Source of the DNA: Thermodesulfobacteriota bacterium
Lineage (GTDB): Bacteria > Desulfobacterota > Thermodesulfobacteria > Thermodesulfobacteriales > Thermodesulfatatoraceae
DNA length: 38,666 nt
NCBI GenBank assembly: GCA_013153725.1
Contig: JAADDY010000091.1
Span: forward strand, 1 to 38,666
Reading direction: 5' to 3'
Shown one piece after another: positions 11,203 through 21,398 of this stretch. The position numbers were made by a program, and so were the translations under genes. Below the pieces are notes generated by a model. The model did no database searches. It saw only the letters and a program-made list of their open reading frames with translations, and had not been told where the DNA came from. Each line of letters begins with the position of its first letter. The first letter of the stretch is position 1.

Positions 11203-11994
11203 TTGCGTAAAACGAAAATTGTAAAAGCGGCCAAGGGGCCCGCAAAGATAAAGCTAAGGGCCCCTTGGGAGATAGATTTATTGCGTAAAGCAAATGCCGT
11301 TGTTGCGGAGGTATTGCAAACTCTAAAAGAGGTAATTGCTCCCGGGGTTTCTGCCTGGGATTTGAATAAAATTGCCGAAGAAATTGCCAGGAAAAGGGGT
11401 GCCCTTCCGGCCTTCAAGGGTTATCGGGGCTACCCCTTTAGTTTGTGTGTATCGGTAAACGAAGAGGTGGTACACGGTTTGCCCCTTAAGGAGAAGGTCC
11501 TCAAGGAAGGAGATATTGTGAGCCTGGATTTTGGGGCCATCTACGAGGGCTATGTTGGAGATGCGGCCATTACCGTAGCGGTGGGACAGATCTCCGAGGA
11601 AGCCAAGAGGCTCATGAAGGTGACGGAAGAGGCCCTCTACAAGGCGATAGACAAGGCAAGGGTTGGAAACCGGGTACAGGATATTTCGGCGGTGATTCAA
11701 CAGCATGCGGAAAGGCATGGTTACAACGTCGTTCGCGACTTTGTGGGTCATGGAGTGGGGCAGTCCCTTCACGAGCCGCCCGAGGTTCCCAATTTTGGGC
11801 GGCGAGGCAAGGGGCCACCTCTCATGGCCGGTATGGTTTTGGCCATCGAGCCCATGGTGGTAACAGGGAGTCACGAAGTAGAAATTTTACCGGATGGCTG
11901 GACAGCGGTTACGAAAGACAGAGGCCTTGCGGCACATTTCGAGCACTCTATAGTGATTACTGCGAAGGGCCCGGAGATTTTATCAAAACTTTAA
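11203..11994 (+). CDS. map: Type I methionine aminopeptidase
   Basis: TTG start; VVHGLPLKEKVLKEGDIVSLDFGAIYEGYVGDAAIT; GHGVGQSLHEPPEVPN. Confidence 0.97.
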   Translation: MRKTKIVKAAKGPAKIKLRAPWEIDLLRKANAVVAEVLQTLKEVIAPGVSAWDLNKIAEEIARKRGALPAFKGYRGYPFSLCVSVNEEVVHGLPLKEKVLKEGDIVSLDFGAIYEGYVGDAAITVAVGQISEEAKRLMKVTEEALYKAIDKARVGNRVQDISAVIQQHAERHGYNVVRDFVGHGVGQSLHEPPEVPNFGRRGKGPPLMAGMVLAIEPMVVTGSHEVEILPDGWTAVTKDRGLAAHFEHSIVITAKGPEILSKL

Positions 11995-12003
11995 GGGGTG
12001 GTT

Positions 12004-12243
12004 ATGCCGAAGGAAGAGGCAATTCAGGTAGAGGGCACCGTGGTTGAGGCCCTGCCGAATGCGATGTTTCGGGTAGAGCTTGAAACGGGCCACAAGGTCC
12101 TGGCCCACATCTCCGGCAAGATGAGGGTTCATTACATTCGTATCTTGCCGGGAGATAAGGTAATTGTAGAGCTTTCCCCCTATGATCTTTCACGGGGGAG
12201 AATTGTTTACCGGGGCACCAAAAAAGACCGGAAGAAAGGGTAG
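12004..12243 (+). CDS. infA: Translation initiation factor IF-1
   Basis: [46 protein letters not shown]. Confidence 0.97.
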   Translation: MPKEEAIQVEGTVVEALPNAMFRVELETGHKVLAHISGKMRVHYIRILPGDKVIVELSPYDLSRGRIVYRGTKKDRKKG

Positions 12244-12251
12244 GTGAAATC

Positions 12252-12365
12252 ATGAAGGTACAAGCGTCTGTCAAAAAAAGATGTCGCAAGTGCAAAATCA
12301 TTAAACGCAAGGGTGTGGTGCGGATAATTTGCGAAAATCCTCGCCACAAACAGAGACAAGGTTAA
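12252..12365 (+). CDS. rpmJ: 50S ribosomal protein L36 (zinc form)
   Basis: Read directly: [37 protein letters not shown], absent from the ORF track because of size. Confidence 0.97.
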   Translation: MKVQASVKKRCRKCKIIKRKGVVRIICENPRHKQRQG

Positions 12366-12388
12366 AACGCGAAAGGAGGTAGAGGGCG

Positions 12389-12763
12389 TTGCCACGTATA
12401 GCAGGAGTTGATATTCCAGACAATAAGCGCATTGAGATCGCGCTTACATACATTTATGGTATTGGCCGCACTTTGGCCCAGAAGATCCTTACCCAGGCGG
12501 ACGTGGACTGGAACAAGAAGACCAAAGATTTGACCGAGGAAGAACTCACGCGTATTCGTCTGATTGTTGAACGGCAACATAAAGTAGAAGGAGACCTTCG
12601 TCGCGAGGTAACGGCCAATATCAAGCGTCTGATGGACATGGGCTGTTATCGCGGTCTCCGACACCGGATGGGCCTTCCGGTGCGGGGTCAGCGTACCCGT
12701 TCTAACGCCCGGACCCGCAAAGGTCCGAGACCTTCTTCTCTCCGCGGCAGACGTAAAAAGTAA
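12389..12763 (+). CDS. rpsM: 30S ribosomal protein S13
   Basis: TTG start; [24 protein letters not shown]. Confidence 0.98.
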   Translation: MPRIAGVDIPDNKRIEIALTYIYGIGRTLAQKILTQADVDWNKKTKDLTEEELTRIRLIVERQHKVEGDLRREVTANIKRLMDMGCYRGLRHRMGLPVRGQRTRSNARTRKGPRPSSLRGRRKK

Positions 12764-12775
12764 GGAGTGAGGCAG

Positions 12776-13168
12776 ATGGCAAAGCGTAGAAGACCAAAAG
12801 GTAAAAGACGTGAGAAGAAAAACATTCCCGAGGGGATTGCTCACATCCACGCCACCTTCAATAACACGATTGTCACCATTACAGACAAACAGGGAAACAC
12901 CGTAGCGTGGGCCAGTGGTGGGACCGAGGGGTTCAAGGGTTCCCGCAAAGGAACCCCCTATGCTGCGCAGTTGGCCGCACAATCCGCTGCTCGGCGGGCC
13001 ATGGAGCACGGGATGCGCAAAGTGGCGGTCTACGTGAAAGGTCCGGGAGCAGGTCGTGAAGCAGCGTTGCGGGCTCTTCAGGCCGCAGGTTTTCAGATTA
13101 CCCTCATCAAAGATGTGACGCCGATTCCTCACGACGGTTGTCGTCCACCGAAGAAGAGAAGGATCTAA
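12776..13168 (+). CDS. rpsK: 30S ribosomal protein S11
   Basis: [43 protein letters not shown]. Confidence 0.97.
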   Translation: MAKRRRPKGKRREKKNIPEGIAHIHATFNNTIVTITDKQGNTVAWASGGTEGFKGSRKGTPYAAQLAAQSAARRAMEHGMRKVAVYVKGPGAGREAALRALQAAGFQITLIKDVTPIPHDGCRPPKKRRI

Positions 13169-13196
13169 TTTTCAAAGGATTTAGGAGGTAAGAGCC

Positions 13197-13829
13197 TTGG
13201 CAAGATATACAGGGTCTCGTTGTCGGTTGTGTAGACGTGAAGGAATGAAACTCTTCCTCAAGGGAGAGCGTTGCTATAGCGACAAATGCGCCTTTGAGAG
13301 ACGGAGCTATCCCCCCGGGCAACACGGTCAGGCCCAGATGCGGGCTAAGCGTTCGGACTACGGTATCCGTCTTCGCGAGAAACAAAAAGTCAAACGCATC
13401 TATGGAGTTTCTGAGAAGCAGTTCAAGAAATATTTTGACCGGGCTGATCGGATGCGCGGTCAGACAGGTCACAATTTGCTCCAGCTTCTGGAAAGACGCC
13501 TTGATAACGTGATTTATCGCCTTGGTTTTGCTTCCTCACGGACTCAGGCCCGTCAGATGATCGTTCACGGGATGTTCAAGGTAAACGGTCGAACGGTCGA
13601 TATCCCGTCCTATTTGGTAAAGCCCGGTGAAGTGATCGAGCTTAAAGAAAAGTATCGCCAGAACTCCATGCTGCAGGACAATCTTGAAGCGGTGGTCAGA
13701 AGGGGTGTCCCTCAATGGCTAGAACTCGACGCCGACAACTTCAAGGGCACGGTAAAGGCACTGCCCACACGTGAAGATATCACCATGCCCATTCAGGAGC
13801 AGCTCATCGTCGAGTTCTACTCTCGTTAG
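13197..13829 (+). CDS. rpsD: 30S ribosomal protein S4 (zinc form)
   Basis: TTG start; [30 protein letters not shown]. Confidence 0.98.
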   Translation: MARYTGSRCRLCRREGMKLFLKGERCYSDKCAFERRSYPPGQHGQAQMRAKRSDYGIRLREKQKVKRIYGVSEKQFKKYFDRADRMRGQTGHNLLQLLERRLDNVIYRLGFASSRTQARQMIVHGMFKVNGRTVDIPSYLVKPGEVIELKEKYRQNSMLQDNLEAVVRRGVPQWLELDADNFKGTVKALPTREDITMPIQEQLIVEFYSR

Positions 13830-13873
13830 TGGTTAGTGTCAGTTGAAAAAACAAAGATAACAAGGTGGTGTTT

Positions 13874-14890
13874 ATGGCAGAGACTAAGGTACCTATCAGC
13901 CGGAATTGGCTAGAGCTCATAAAGCCGAAGGGGGTTCAGGTCCACGAGGATTCCAGGCCACCTTTTTACGGAAAGTTCATCATAGAACCTCTAGAGAGGG
14001 GATTCGGTATCACCCTGGGGAACGCCTTGCGCCGTGTTCTCCTCTCTTCTCTTCAGGGTGCAGCTATCACCTGGGTCAAAATCGAAGGAGCCTCTCACGA
14101 ATTCACCAGTCTTCCCGGGGTGGTGGAAGACGTCATCGATATCATCTTGAATCTGAAGGGTGTGCGCTTCAAGCTCTTCGACGAGGAGCCGAAGACCTTT
14201 CGCCTCGAAAAGGAAGGGGGCGGTGAGGTCAAGGCTGCTGATATCCAGACCGATGGTCAGGCTGAAATCGTGAATCCGGATCATCACATCGCTACTCTTA
14301 CCAAAGATGGCCGTCTCAAGATGGAAATACACGTAGAGTGGGGCAAGGGATACCGCCCCGCCGATCTCTCCAAGATCGACGAAATAGGCGTCATTCCGGT
14401 TGATGCGATCTTTTCTCCCATCCAGAAGGTTAACTTCAATGTTACCCAGGCCCGCGTGGGGCGCAGCAGCGATTTCGACCGTCTGGTGATGGAGATCTGG
14501 ACCGATGGCACCGTGGAGCCTGCGGACGCCATGGCCTACGCAGCCAAGATCCTCAAAGACCAGCTGACGGTCTTTATCAACTTTGCCGAAGAGGAGACGG
14601 AAGCCGAAAGGCCTGCGGAAGAGGAACAAAAGCCGGAATACTACAAATATCTCGATAAGCGCATTGATGAGCTCGAGTTATCCGTGCGCTCGGCTAACTG
14701 TTTGAAAAATGCCAACATCCGGTATATTGGGGAGCTCGTACAGAAGACCGAATCTGAAATGCTCAAAACCAAGAATTTCGGGCGGAAAAGCTTGAACGAA
14801 CTCAAAAAGGTGCTAGAAAAGATGGGTCTTTCCTTCGGGATGGAAATTCCTGATTGGAAGCCCCCTGAGGAAGCTCAAGAAGCACAGTAG
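13874..14890 (+). CDS. rpoA: DNA-directed RNA polymerase alpha subunit
   Basis: [31 protein letters not shown]; alpha-[29 protein letters not shown]. Confidence 0.97.
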   Translation: MAETKVPISRNWLELIKPKGVQVHEDSRPPFYGKFIIEPLERGFGITLGNALRRVLLSSLQGAAITWVKIEGASHEFTSLPGVVEDVIDIILNLKGVRFKLFDEEPKTFRLEKEGGGEVKAADIQTDGQAEIVNPDHHIATLTKDGRLKMEIHVEWGKGYRPADLSKIDEIGVIPVDAIFSPIQKVNFNVTQARVGRSSDFDRLVMEIWTDGTVEPADAMAYAAKILKDQLTVFINFAEEETEAERPAEEEQKPEYYKYLDKRIDELELSVRSANCLKNANIRYIGELVQKTESEMLKTKNFGRKSLNELKKVLEKMGLSFGMEIPDWKPPEEAQEAQ

Positions 14891-14901
14891 GAGACGCAGC
14901 C

Positions 14902-15594
14902 ATGAGGCACAGGAAAAGAAGCAGAAGACTGGTTGGTAAGTGGGAGCATCGCCAAGCGCTCCTGCGCAATCTTTTGATGGCCCTTTTTGTGCACGAAAGA
15001 ATCAAGACCACCGAAGCGAAGGCCAAAGAACTTCGGCGTCTGGCGGACAAGATGATCATGCTGGCCAAGCGGGGGGATCTCGCGGCGCGGCGGCAAGCTC
15101 TCTCCATCCTGCCGGACAAGGCTGTTATAAGGAAGCTTTTTTCGGAAATAAAAGACCGCTACGCCTATCGCCAGAGTGGTTTTACGCGAATCGTTCGCAT
15201 CGGCCCGCGCCGTGGAGACGCGGCCATGATGGTCTTCATCGAACTGGTTACAGATAAGCTGGAGCACAAACGTTCTCCCAGGAAGGTAAAGGCCGAGGAG
15301 GAGGCCCGGGCTGAAGCGCCGAAGGTCGAAGCGGCGGAAGCCGGAACTGCGGAAACGGAAGAGAAGGAGGCCGTGGAAGCCGCGGCTGCTGAGGAAGCCT
15401 CTGCGGAAGCAGAAGAAGCCGCCGCCGAAGAGGCCGCCTCTCAGGAAGAAGTCAAAGCCTCTGCAGAGACAGAGTCTGAGGCCGAAGCTGGACAGGAAGA
15501 AACCACATCTGAAACCCCGGAAGAAAAACCAGAATCCTCTTCTGAGGCCACTTCCGAGGAAACCGAAGAGAAGACCGAAGAGAAGCCTTCCTAG
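14902..15594 (+). CDS. rplQ: 50S ribosomal protein L17 with long acidic Glu/Ala-rich C-terminal extension
   Basis: [46 protein letters not shown]; tail from about codon 131 (15292) onward. Confidence 0.96.
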   Translation: MRHRKRSRRLVGKWEHRQALLRNLLMALFVHERIKTTEAKAKELRRLADKMIMLAKRGDLAARRQALSILPDKAVIRKLFSEIKDRYAYRQSGFTRIVRIGPRRGDAAMMVFIELVTDKLEHKRSPRKVKAEEEARAEAPKVEAAEAGTAETEEKEAVEAAAAEEASAEAEEAAAEEAASQEEVKASAETESEAEAGQEETTSETPEEKPESSSEATSEETEEKTEEKPS

Positions 15595-15627
15595 ACTTCC
15601 AAAGAATCTCAGGAAAAATTTGATTTA

Positions 15628-15660
15628 AAGGCCCGCTTTGGCGGGCCTTTTTTATTTTTT
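15628..15660 (+). terminator. Rho-independent terminator of the ribosomal/alpha operon
   Basis: AAAGGCCCGC-TTTG-GCGGGCCTTTTTTATTTTTT: perfect GC stem followed by a T-tract, 34 bp after the rplQ stop. Confidence 0.93.
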
Positions 15661-15727
15661 GGGAAAAAGCCGAAAAAATTCCTAGAAAGGAATTACTTTC
15701 TGTGAAAGACTAAAAAAAGAGGTCGGG

Positions 15728-16816
15728 ATGGAGCCCCAAAGAGCAAAAGATTTTTGGACTATTCCCCATCTGGTCAACATCCTTGATCTGGTAAAAGCCG
15801 GGGTGATGCTCCTTACCCTGGAAGGCGAGATCCTCTATGCCAACCGCCAGGCAGGAGATCTTCTCTACGAAGAAAAGCTGGAAGGAAAGAATCTCCAACA
15901 GTTTTTCGAGGAGCAAGATCGGCGTCTTTTCTGGCGCAATATCATGGCTTTTCTCAAGAAGGAAGGGGTCTATGAGGGAGAGGGTTTTCTGGTGCCGCGA
16001 GGAGGAGAGGGTTTTGTGGCCCAGATGCATTTTCTCCGTTACGAGCCGCAAGGTGCGGAACCTTTTGTGGTCTTTACCTTTCAAAACGTCGCGCATCTCA
16101 AGGAGCTCGAGCGGTCGCTCAAGGAGGCGAGACACCTGGCCTTTTTGGGCCGGATGCTGGCAGACATTTCCCATCACATAAGAAATCCCATTCTGGTGGT
16201 GGGAGGTCTGGCCCGGAGGCTCAAGGAGCATCCTGAAAGGGCCCGGGAGTATGCTTCGGCGCTGGTTTACCAGTGCGAAAGGTTGGAACACCTGCTTCAG
16301 GCCCTGGAGCGTTTCGTTTTCCTTCCCACTCCACGTTTTCGCCCGGTGGAGATAAAAGAAGTCATGGAACCTCTTGAAGCCCGCTATCGTTTGGAGATAA
16401 CTGGTGAGAGGCCCGAACTCGTGATGGATTACCCCGTTTTCTTGCCGGCTTTTTATACCGATCCGGAACTTCTGGTGGAGGCCCTGGGGGAGATCATTCA
16501 AAACGCTCTCGAGGCCCATCAGGCTGCGGGGCAGACGCAACCGGTGCTTTTTAGGGTCCGTGGTGACGAGAAGCAGATCTCTTTTTCCGTGGAGGATCAG
16601 GGTGAAGGTCTCAAGGTAGACACTCTCTCCTTTATCTTTAACCCTTTCTTCACCACCAAACCGGGGCACTTCGGCATGGGGCTTACGCTAGCCTCTCGCA
16701 TTGCCGAAGAACTCTCCGGGCAAATCCAGGTGGTGAATACTTACCAGCCCACGATTTTTGAGCTCTTACTACCCCTTGATCGCCGCCGCCCCGAGAGAAG
16801 GCTTCTCCTTCTCTGA
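15728..16816 (+). CDS. PAS-domain sensor histidine kinase (no adjacent response regulator)
   Basis: H-box ADISHHIRNPI, N-box EIIQNALEAH, G1 VEDQGEGL, G2 FFTTKPGHFGMGLTLA; N-terminal PAS-like ILDLVKAGVMLLTLEGEILYANRQAGDLL. Confidence 0.88.
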   Translation: MEPQRAKDFWTIPHLVNILDLVKAGVMLLTLEGEILYANRQAGDLLYEEKLEGKNLQQFFEEQDRRLFWRNIMAFLKKEGVYEGEGFLVPRGGEGFVAQMHFLRYEPQGAEPFVVFTFQNVAHLKELERSLKEARHLAFLGRMLADISHHIRNPILVVGGLARRLKEHPERAREYASALVYQCERLEHLLQALERFVFLPTPRFRPVEIKEVMEPLEARYRLEITGERPELVMDYPVFLPAFYTDPELLVEALGEIIQNALEAHQAAGQTQPVLFRVRGDEKQISFSVEDQGEGLKVDTLSFIFNPFFTTKPGHFGMGLTLASRIAEELSGQIQVVNTYQPTIFELLLPLDRRRPERRLLLL

Positions 16817-16890
16817 GCGATAAAAAGGCTTGATTATAGAGATCTCCTCTACTACTAGTTAGCGCTAAAGTTTCTCTGAGGAGCTGAGAG

Positions 16891-18417
16891 ATGCCTAATC
16901 GTGAACGTTGGGCGACACGGATAGGTCTCATTCTGGCGATGGCCGGAAACGCCGTAGGGCTGGGGAATTTCTTGCGTTTTCCCACCCAGGCGGCCCAAAA
17001 CGGTGGCGGGGTCTTCATGATACCCTACATGATTTCCCTCGTCCTCATCGCCATCCCGCTCATGTGGGTAGAATGGGCCATCGGGCGCTACGGTGGTGTG
17101 AGGGGGCACGGAACCACTCCTGCCATCTTTCGCCTCCTCTGGCAGCATCCGGTGGCGAAGTATATCGGGGTCCTGGGTCTTTTCGTTCCCTTTGTGGTCT
17201 CCTGTTACTACGTCTACATCGAAAGCTGGACTCTGGGCTACGCGGTAATGTCTCTCTTCGGGATGCTTCCCAAGGTGTCTGCGGCTTCGGCCTCTCCGGA
17301 GGTCTATCTCGCCCCCTTCAAAGAATTTCTCAATTCTTATACCGGTATGGGGGAGGGGGATTTTTATCATCCAAGTCTTAAGGCTTACATCTTCCTTTTG
17401 ATTACCATGGGGCTCAATGTCTACGTCCTCATCAAGGGAATCTCCGGGGGGATAGAGAGACTTGCCAAAGTGGCGATGCCGCTTCTTTTCTTCTTTGCGA
17501 TAGTTTTGATGATAAGGGTGTTCACCCTTGAGACCTCCCACGGCTCTGCGGTGGCAGGGCTCAACTTCCTCTGGGAGCCGAAATGGTCGGAGCTGGCCAA
17601 CCCCAAGGTGTGGCTGGCGGCTGCGGGGCAGGTCTTCTTTACATTGAGTCTGGGTTTCGGGGCCATCATCACCTACGCTTCCTATCTCAAGCGCAACGAC
17701 GACATAACCCTTTCCGCCCTTACGGCATCTTCGCTGAACGAATTGGCGGAGGTGGTGCTGGGAGGGTCCATCGCCATCCCGGCGGCGGCAGCCTTCTTCG
17801 GGGTAGCAGCGGCCCAGACCATCGCCGCGAGCGGCGCGTTTAACTTGGCCTTCGTGAGTTTGCCGGCCATCTTCGCCAACATTCCCTTCGGCCAATTCTT
17901 TGGCTTTTTGTGGTTCATCCTTCTCTTTTTTGCGGGGCTTACCTCCTCGGTGGCCATCACCCAGCCTGTGATCGCCTTTCTCGAGGACGAGTTCAAGATG
18001 GAGCGCCGTCTAGCGGTGCTCTCAACGATGTTTGTCCTCTTCTTCGTGGCTCACGTGGCGGTTTTCCTGGCAGGCGCTTTGGACGAGATGGATTTCTGGG
18101 CCGGCACCTTCTTTGTGGTGGTGTTTGCCCTCTGCGAGGTGCTCATCTTCTTCTGGGCTTTCAATCCCTCTCAGGCCTGGGCCGAAATCAACCGAGGCGG
18201 CTACATCAAGTTGCCGCGCCTTTTCTTCTACATCATGCGCTACGTCACCCCGGCCTTCCTTTTCCTCATCACGGTCTGGTGGGTGGTTACCATCCTTCCG
18301 GGCTATCTCATGGAGAGCAGGTGGACTTCCTGGGTAACACGGGAGATCTTGGTGGCCATCATGGCGGTCTTCTGTTTTCTGGTGTATTTTCAGGATAAGA
18401 GACGGAGGAGAAAATGA
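16891..18417 (+). CDS. Neurotransmitter:sodium symporter (NSS/SNF) family transporter
   Basis: [69 protein letters not shown] is a typical NSS TM1-TM2 signature. Confidence 0.95.
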   Translation: MPNRERWATRIGLILAMAGNAVGLGNFLRFPTQAAQNGGGVFMIPYMISLVLIAIPLMWVEWAIGRYGGVRGHGTTPAIFRLLWQHPVAKYIGVLGLFVPFVVSCYYVYIESWTLGYAVMSLFGMLPKVSAASASPEVYLAPFKEFLNSYTGMGEGDFYHPSLKAYIFLLITMGLNVYVLIKGISGGIERLAKVAMPLLFFFAIVLMIRVFTLETSHGSAVAGLNFLWEPKWSELANPKVWLAAAGQVFFTLSLGFGAIITYASYLKRNDDITLSALTASSLNELAEVVLGGSIAIPAAAAFFGVAAAQTIAASGAFNLAFVSLPAIFANIPFGQFFGFLWFILLFFAGLTSSVAITQPVIAFLEDEFKMERRLAVLSTMFVLFFVAHVAVFLAGALDEMDFWAGTFFVVVFALCEVLIFFWAFNPSQAWAEINRGGYIKLPRLFFYIMRYVTPAFLFLITVWWVVTILPGYLMESRWTSWVTREILVAIMAVFCFLVYFQDKRRRRK

Positions 18418-18539
18418 AGGGTTCGGCACTTCTCTTTATGTTGTTTTCCTGGAATCTCATCACCTCACTCTGTACTTTTTGCTTTACCCGTCTCTTTTTG
18501 GCCGAGAAGAAGCGCAAATCTCGTAAAAGAGCGGGATAA
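18414..18539 (+). CDS. MetS-like small NSS-transporter subunit (single TM, 41 aa)
   Basis: [45 protein letters not shown] overlap with the NSS gene stop. Confidence 0.75.
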   Translation: MKGSALLFMLFSWNLITSLCTFCFTRLFLAEKKRKSRKRAG

Positions 18540-19850
18540 GTGGAAAAAGGGCTTTTTGCTCCTCGTCCACCCCTTGCCGAACGTTTAAGACCCAGGAATC
18601 TCAAAGAGTTTGTTGGTCAGGGGCACCTTCTCGGCCCGGGAAAGTTTCTCTCGCGGGCGCTCTCTCAAAAGAAGCTGCCCTCTCTCATCCTGTGGGGGCC
18701 TCCGGGTTGTGGAAAGACCACGCTCGCACTTCTTTTGGCCCGCGAGATCGGGGCGGGTTTTATCGTCGTCTCGGCGGTGGAAGCCGGGATCAAGGAACTC
18801 CGAGAGGCCCTCAAGCAAGCGGAGAAAAATGCCCGTCTTGCCAGAAAGACGGTGCTTTTCATCGACGAAATCCACCGTTTCAACAAGGCCCAGCAGGATT
18901 TTCTCCTCCCTTTCGTGGAGAGGGGAAAGGTTATTCTGATCGGTGCCACCACGGAGAATCCGTCCTTTCGAGTTATTGCCCCTCTCCTTTCGCGGGCGAG
19001 AGTCCTGCCTCTTAAGCCCCTGAGAAAAGAAGAACTTCTCACCATTCTCAAACGAGCCCTCCATGACAAGAAGGGTTTGGGCGAAATGCAGATCGAAGTC
19101 GAAGAGGGCGTGCTTGAAGCCCTGGCAGAGGCGGCCCAGGGGGATGCTAGAGTAGCTCTCAATTTCCTTGAGGCACTGGCCGATGTGGCCCCCGAAGAAG
19201 AGGGGGTCAGAAAGCTTACCAGCGAACTCCTGAAGGAAATTGGTCTGGAACGGGCCCTCCTTTACGACCGTGCCGGGGAGGAACATTACAATCTCCTCTC
19301 GGCCTTTCACAAAAGTTTGCGGGGCAGCGACCCGGATGCCGCGCTCTACTGGATGGTAAGAATGCTTGAGGCCGGAGAAGACCCCCTTGTGATCTTGCGG
19401 CGTCTGGTGGCAGCGGCGGCTGAGGACGTGGGGCTTGCTGATCCACAGGCCCTTCAGATCGCCCTGGCAGCCAAGGAGGCCTACGAGTTTCTGGGGAGCC
19501 CCGAAGGGGAGCTTGCCCTGGCAGAGGCCGTAATATACGTCGCTCTGGCTCCCAAAAGTAATACTGCTTACCGGGCGCTAGAGGCGGCCAGAGAAGATGT
19601 CAAACGTCACGGGGCCCTCCCCGTGCCACTTCATCTGAGAAATCCCGAAACCGCTTTGATGCGGAAGCTTGGTTACGGAAAGGGATATCGTTATCCCCAC
19701 AATTTTGAAGGTGGTTTTGTGGAACAGGATTATCTCCCCGAAAAATTAAAGGGCCGCTCTTACTATCGCCCCAAAGAGAGCGGCCTTGAGAGGAGATTTA
19801 AAGAACGGCTGGCCGCCCTTTGGCCACAAAGGGGTTCAAAATCTTCCTAA
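18540..19850 (+). CDS. rarA: Replication-associated recombination protein RarA (MgsA) AAA+ ATPase
   Basis: GTG start; [60 protein letters not shown]. Confidence 0.95.
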   Translation: MEKGLFAPRPPLAERLRPRNLKEFVGQGHLLGPGKFLSRALSQKKLPSLILWGPPGCGKTTLALLLAREIGAGFIVVSAVEAGIKELREALKQAEKNARLARKTVLFIDEIHRFNKAQQDFLLPFVERGKVILIGATTENPSFRVIAPLLSRARVLPLKPLRKEELLTILKRALHDKKGLGEMQIEVEEGVLEALAEAAQGDARVALNFLEALADVAPEEEGVRKLTSELLKEIGLERALLYDRAGEEHYNLLSAFHKSLRGSDPDAALYWMVRMLEAGEDPLVILRRLVAAAAEDVGLADPQALQIALAAKEAYEFLGSPEGELALAEAVIYVALAPKSNTAYRALEAAREDVKRHGALPVPLHLRNPETALMRKLGYGKGYRYPHNFEGGFVEQDYLPEKLKGRSYYRPKESGLERRFKERLAALWPQRGSKSS

Positions 19851-19908
19851 AAGGGCCAAAACAGGCCTTGCCTTCTTCCGCCCTTTTCACTATCAAACTT
19901 TTCTTAGG

Positions 19909-21111
19909 ATGCCGGTAGAGATCTTAAACCAACAGGCTTTCCCGGTCCCGCGGGCCTGGCTGCGGAAGAAGCTCGAAGAGGCCCTTGTGGCCCTAGGCAT
20001 CCCGGAAAAGGAAGCCACCTTTATCCTCCTCGATGACGAGCAGATAACCGCCTACAACACGGAGTACCTTGGGAGACCCTACCCCACCAACGTCATCTCT
20101 TTTTCGCAAAGAGAAGGTCCTTTCGCCGGGATTCAACCGCAGGTCCTGGGGGATGTCTTGCTTTCGATAGAAACAGCCCGGAGAGAGGCCGAGGAATATG
20201 GCCTTCCTTTCCGGCATTATCTTCTTGCTTTGGCCCTGCACGGTCTTTTACACCTTTTGGGGCACGAACACGAAAGAGGGCGTTACGCCGCCTGGCTGAT
20301 GGTCAGGAAGGAACTAGATCTCCTTACGAAATTGCTGGGCCCGAGAGGGCGCAAGACCATAAACTTTGTGCGAAGGAGGGAATATATGCCGGCAAAGTTG
20401 GCGGTTAACGTTGATCATGTGGCCACGGTGAGAGAGGCCCGCAAGGTAGATTATCCCGACCCCGTCCACGCCGCGGTGCTGGCCGAGCTCGGAGGGGCTC
20501 ACGGGATCGTGGTGCATTTGCGAGAAGACCGACGGCACATCCAGGACCGGGACGTGCGTCTTCTGCGAGAGGTCGTCCAGACCAAGCTCATCCTGGAGAT
20601 GGCTGCTACGGAGGAGATGATCAAGATTGCCAAGGAGATTCGTCCGGATCAGGTGACGCTGGTGCCGGAGAGGAGGCAGGAGATTACCACCGAAGGAGGG
20701 CTCAAGGTCAGGGGCCGAACGGCAAAGGTGCGGGAGGTGGTGGAGGATTTAAAAGAAGCCGGGCTCAAGGTGAGCATCTTCATCGACCCGGACCCCGCCC
20801 AGCTCAAGGCCGCGGCCAAAACCGGGGCTGACATCGTCGAGCTTCATACCGGCAACTACGCCGAGGCCAAAGGGGCGGAAGAAAGAGAGCTTGAACTTGT
20901 GCGGCTGGAAGAAGCGGCCCGGGTGGCCCGGGATCTGGGTTTCGAAGTACACGCCGGCCACGGGTTGCACTACGGAAACATCTCTCCGGTGGCTGCCATT
21001 CCGGAGATAGAAGAATTCAGCATCGGGCACGCCATCGTGGCCCGGGCCATCATGGTGGGAATGAAAGATGCGGTGCGGGAAATGCTTTGCCTGATAGAGC
21101 GTGCCCGTTAA
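19909..21111 (+). CDS. ybeY-pdxJ: YbeY endoribonuclease - PdxJ (pyridoxine 5'-phosphate synthase) in-frame fusion ORF
   Basis: ATG 19909 [11 protein letters not shown]...; YbeY motif [18 protein letters not shown]; continues without a stop into Pdx[31 protein letters not shown]...; internal ATG at 20386 preceded by AAGGAGGG. Confidence 0.85.
   Translation: MPVEILNQQAFPVPRAWLRKKLEEALVALGIPEKEATFILLDDEQITAYNTEYLGRPYPTNVISFSQREGPFAGIQPQVLGDVLLSIETARREAEEYGLPFRHYLLALALHGLLHLLGHEHERGRYAAWLMVRKELDLLTKLLGPRGRKTINFVRRREYMPAKLAVNVDHVATVREARKVDYPDPVHAAVLAELGGAHGIVVHLREDRRHIQDRDVRLLREVVQTKLILEMAATEEMIKIAKEIRPDQVTLVPERRQEITTEGGLKVRGRTAKVREVVEDLKEAGLKVSIFIDPDPAQLKAAAKTGADIVELHTGNYAEAKGAEERELELVRLEEAARVARDLGFEVHAGHGLHYGNISPVAAIPEIEEFSIGHAIVARAIMVGMKDAVREMLCLIERAR
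20386..21111 (+). CDS. pdxJ: Possible independently initiated PdxJ (internal start in the fusion ORF)
   Basis: cgAAGGAGGgaatatATG: strong SD about 7 nt upstream of an ATG at the natural PdxJ N-terminus. Confidence 0.75.
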   Translation: MPAKLAVNVDHVATVREARKVDYPDPVHAAVLAELGGAHGIVVHLREDRRHIQDRDVRLLREVVQTKLILEMAATEEMIKIAKEIRPDQVTLVPERRQEITTEGGLKVRGRTAKVREVVEDLKEAGLKVSIFIDPDPAQLKAAAKTGADIVELHTGNYAEAKGAEERELELVRLEEAARVARDLGFEVHAGHGLHYGNISPVAAIPEIEEFSIGHAIVARAIMVGMKDAVREMLCLIERAR

Positions 21112-21329
21112 GAAGAGCCCTCTATTTTGGCTGCCTCGAGCTTCTGGAGGGCTTCTTCAAGCGTCATGATGCCCTTGGCTACGGCGTAGGCCACGTAAGG
21201 ATATACCCGCGGGTCATAGCCCTCCGGGCGCGGAAAGAGGCCCTTGGCCCGCAACTTGGCGAGTTTTGCCCGGCGACGACGCCGTCTTTCGATCTCGCGC
21301 ATTCTTTCGATCTTCTTGTGTCTGGCCAT
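21108..21329 (-). CDS. Small highly basic protein of unknown function (73 aa)
   Basis: [82 protein letters not shown] upstream on the minus strand. Confidence 0.75.
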   Translation of the reverse strand: MARHKKIERMREIERRRRRRAKLAKLRAKGLFPRPEGYDPRVYPYVAYAVAKGIMTLEEALQKLEAAKIEGSS

Positions 21330-21398
21330 CGTTTCCCTCCTCGTTCAAGAAAGATGCGCTAATCCTATAAAAGAAAAGGAGAGGTTCGTCAACGAGGT

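Noticed and set aside
15710-16669. 319-aa minus-strand ORF
   Set aside because: Antisense to the histidine kinase, which has intact catalytic motifs; no SD or domain support.
16855-17895. 346-aa minus-strand ORF
   Set aside because: Antisense to the NSS transporter; low-complexity His/Gly/Glu-rich translation typical of a shadow frame.
19786-19908. N-terminal extension of the ybeY ORF
   Set aside because: Overlaps the rarA 3' end and has no YbeY similarity; ATG 19909 begins the recognisable protein.
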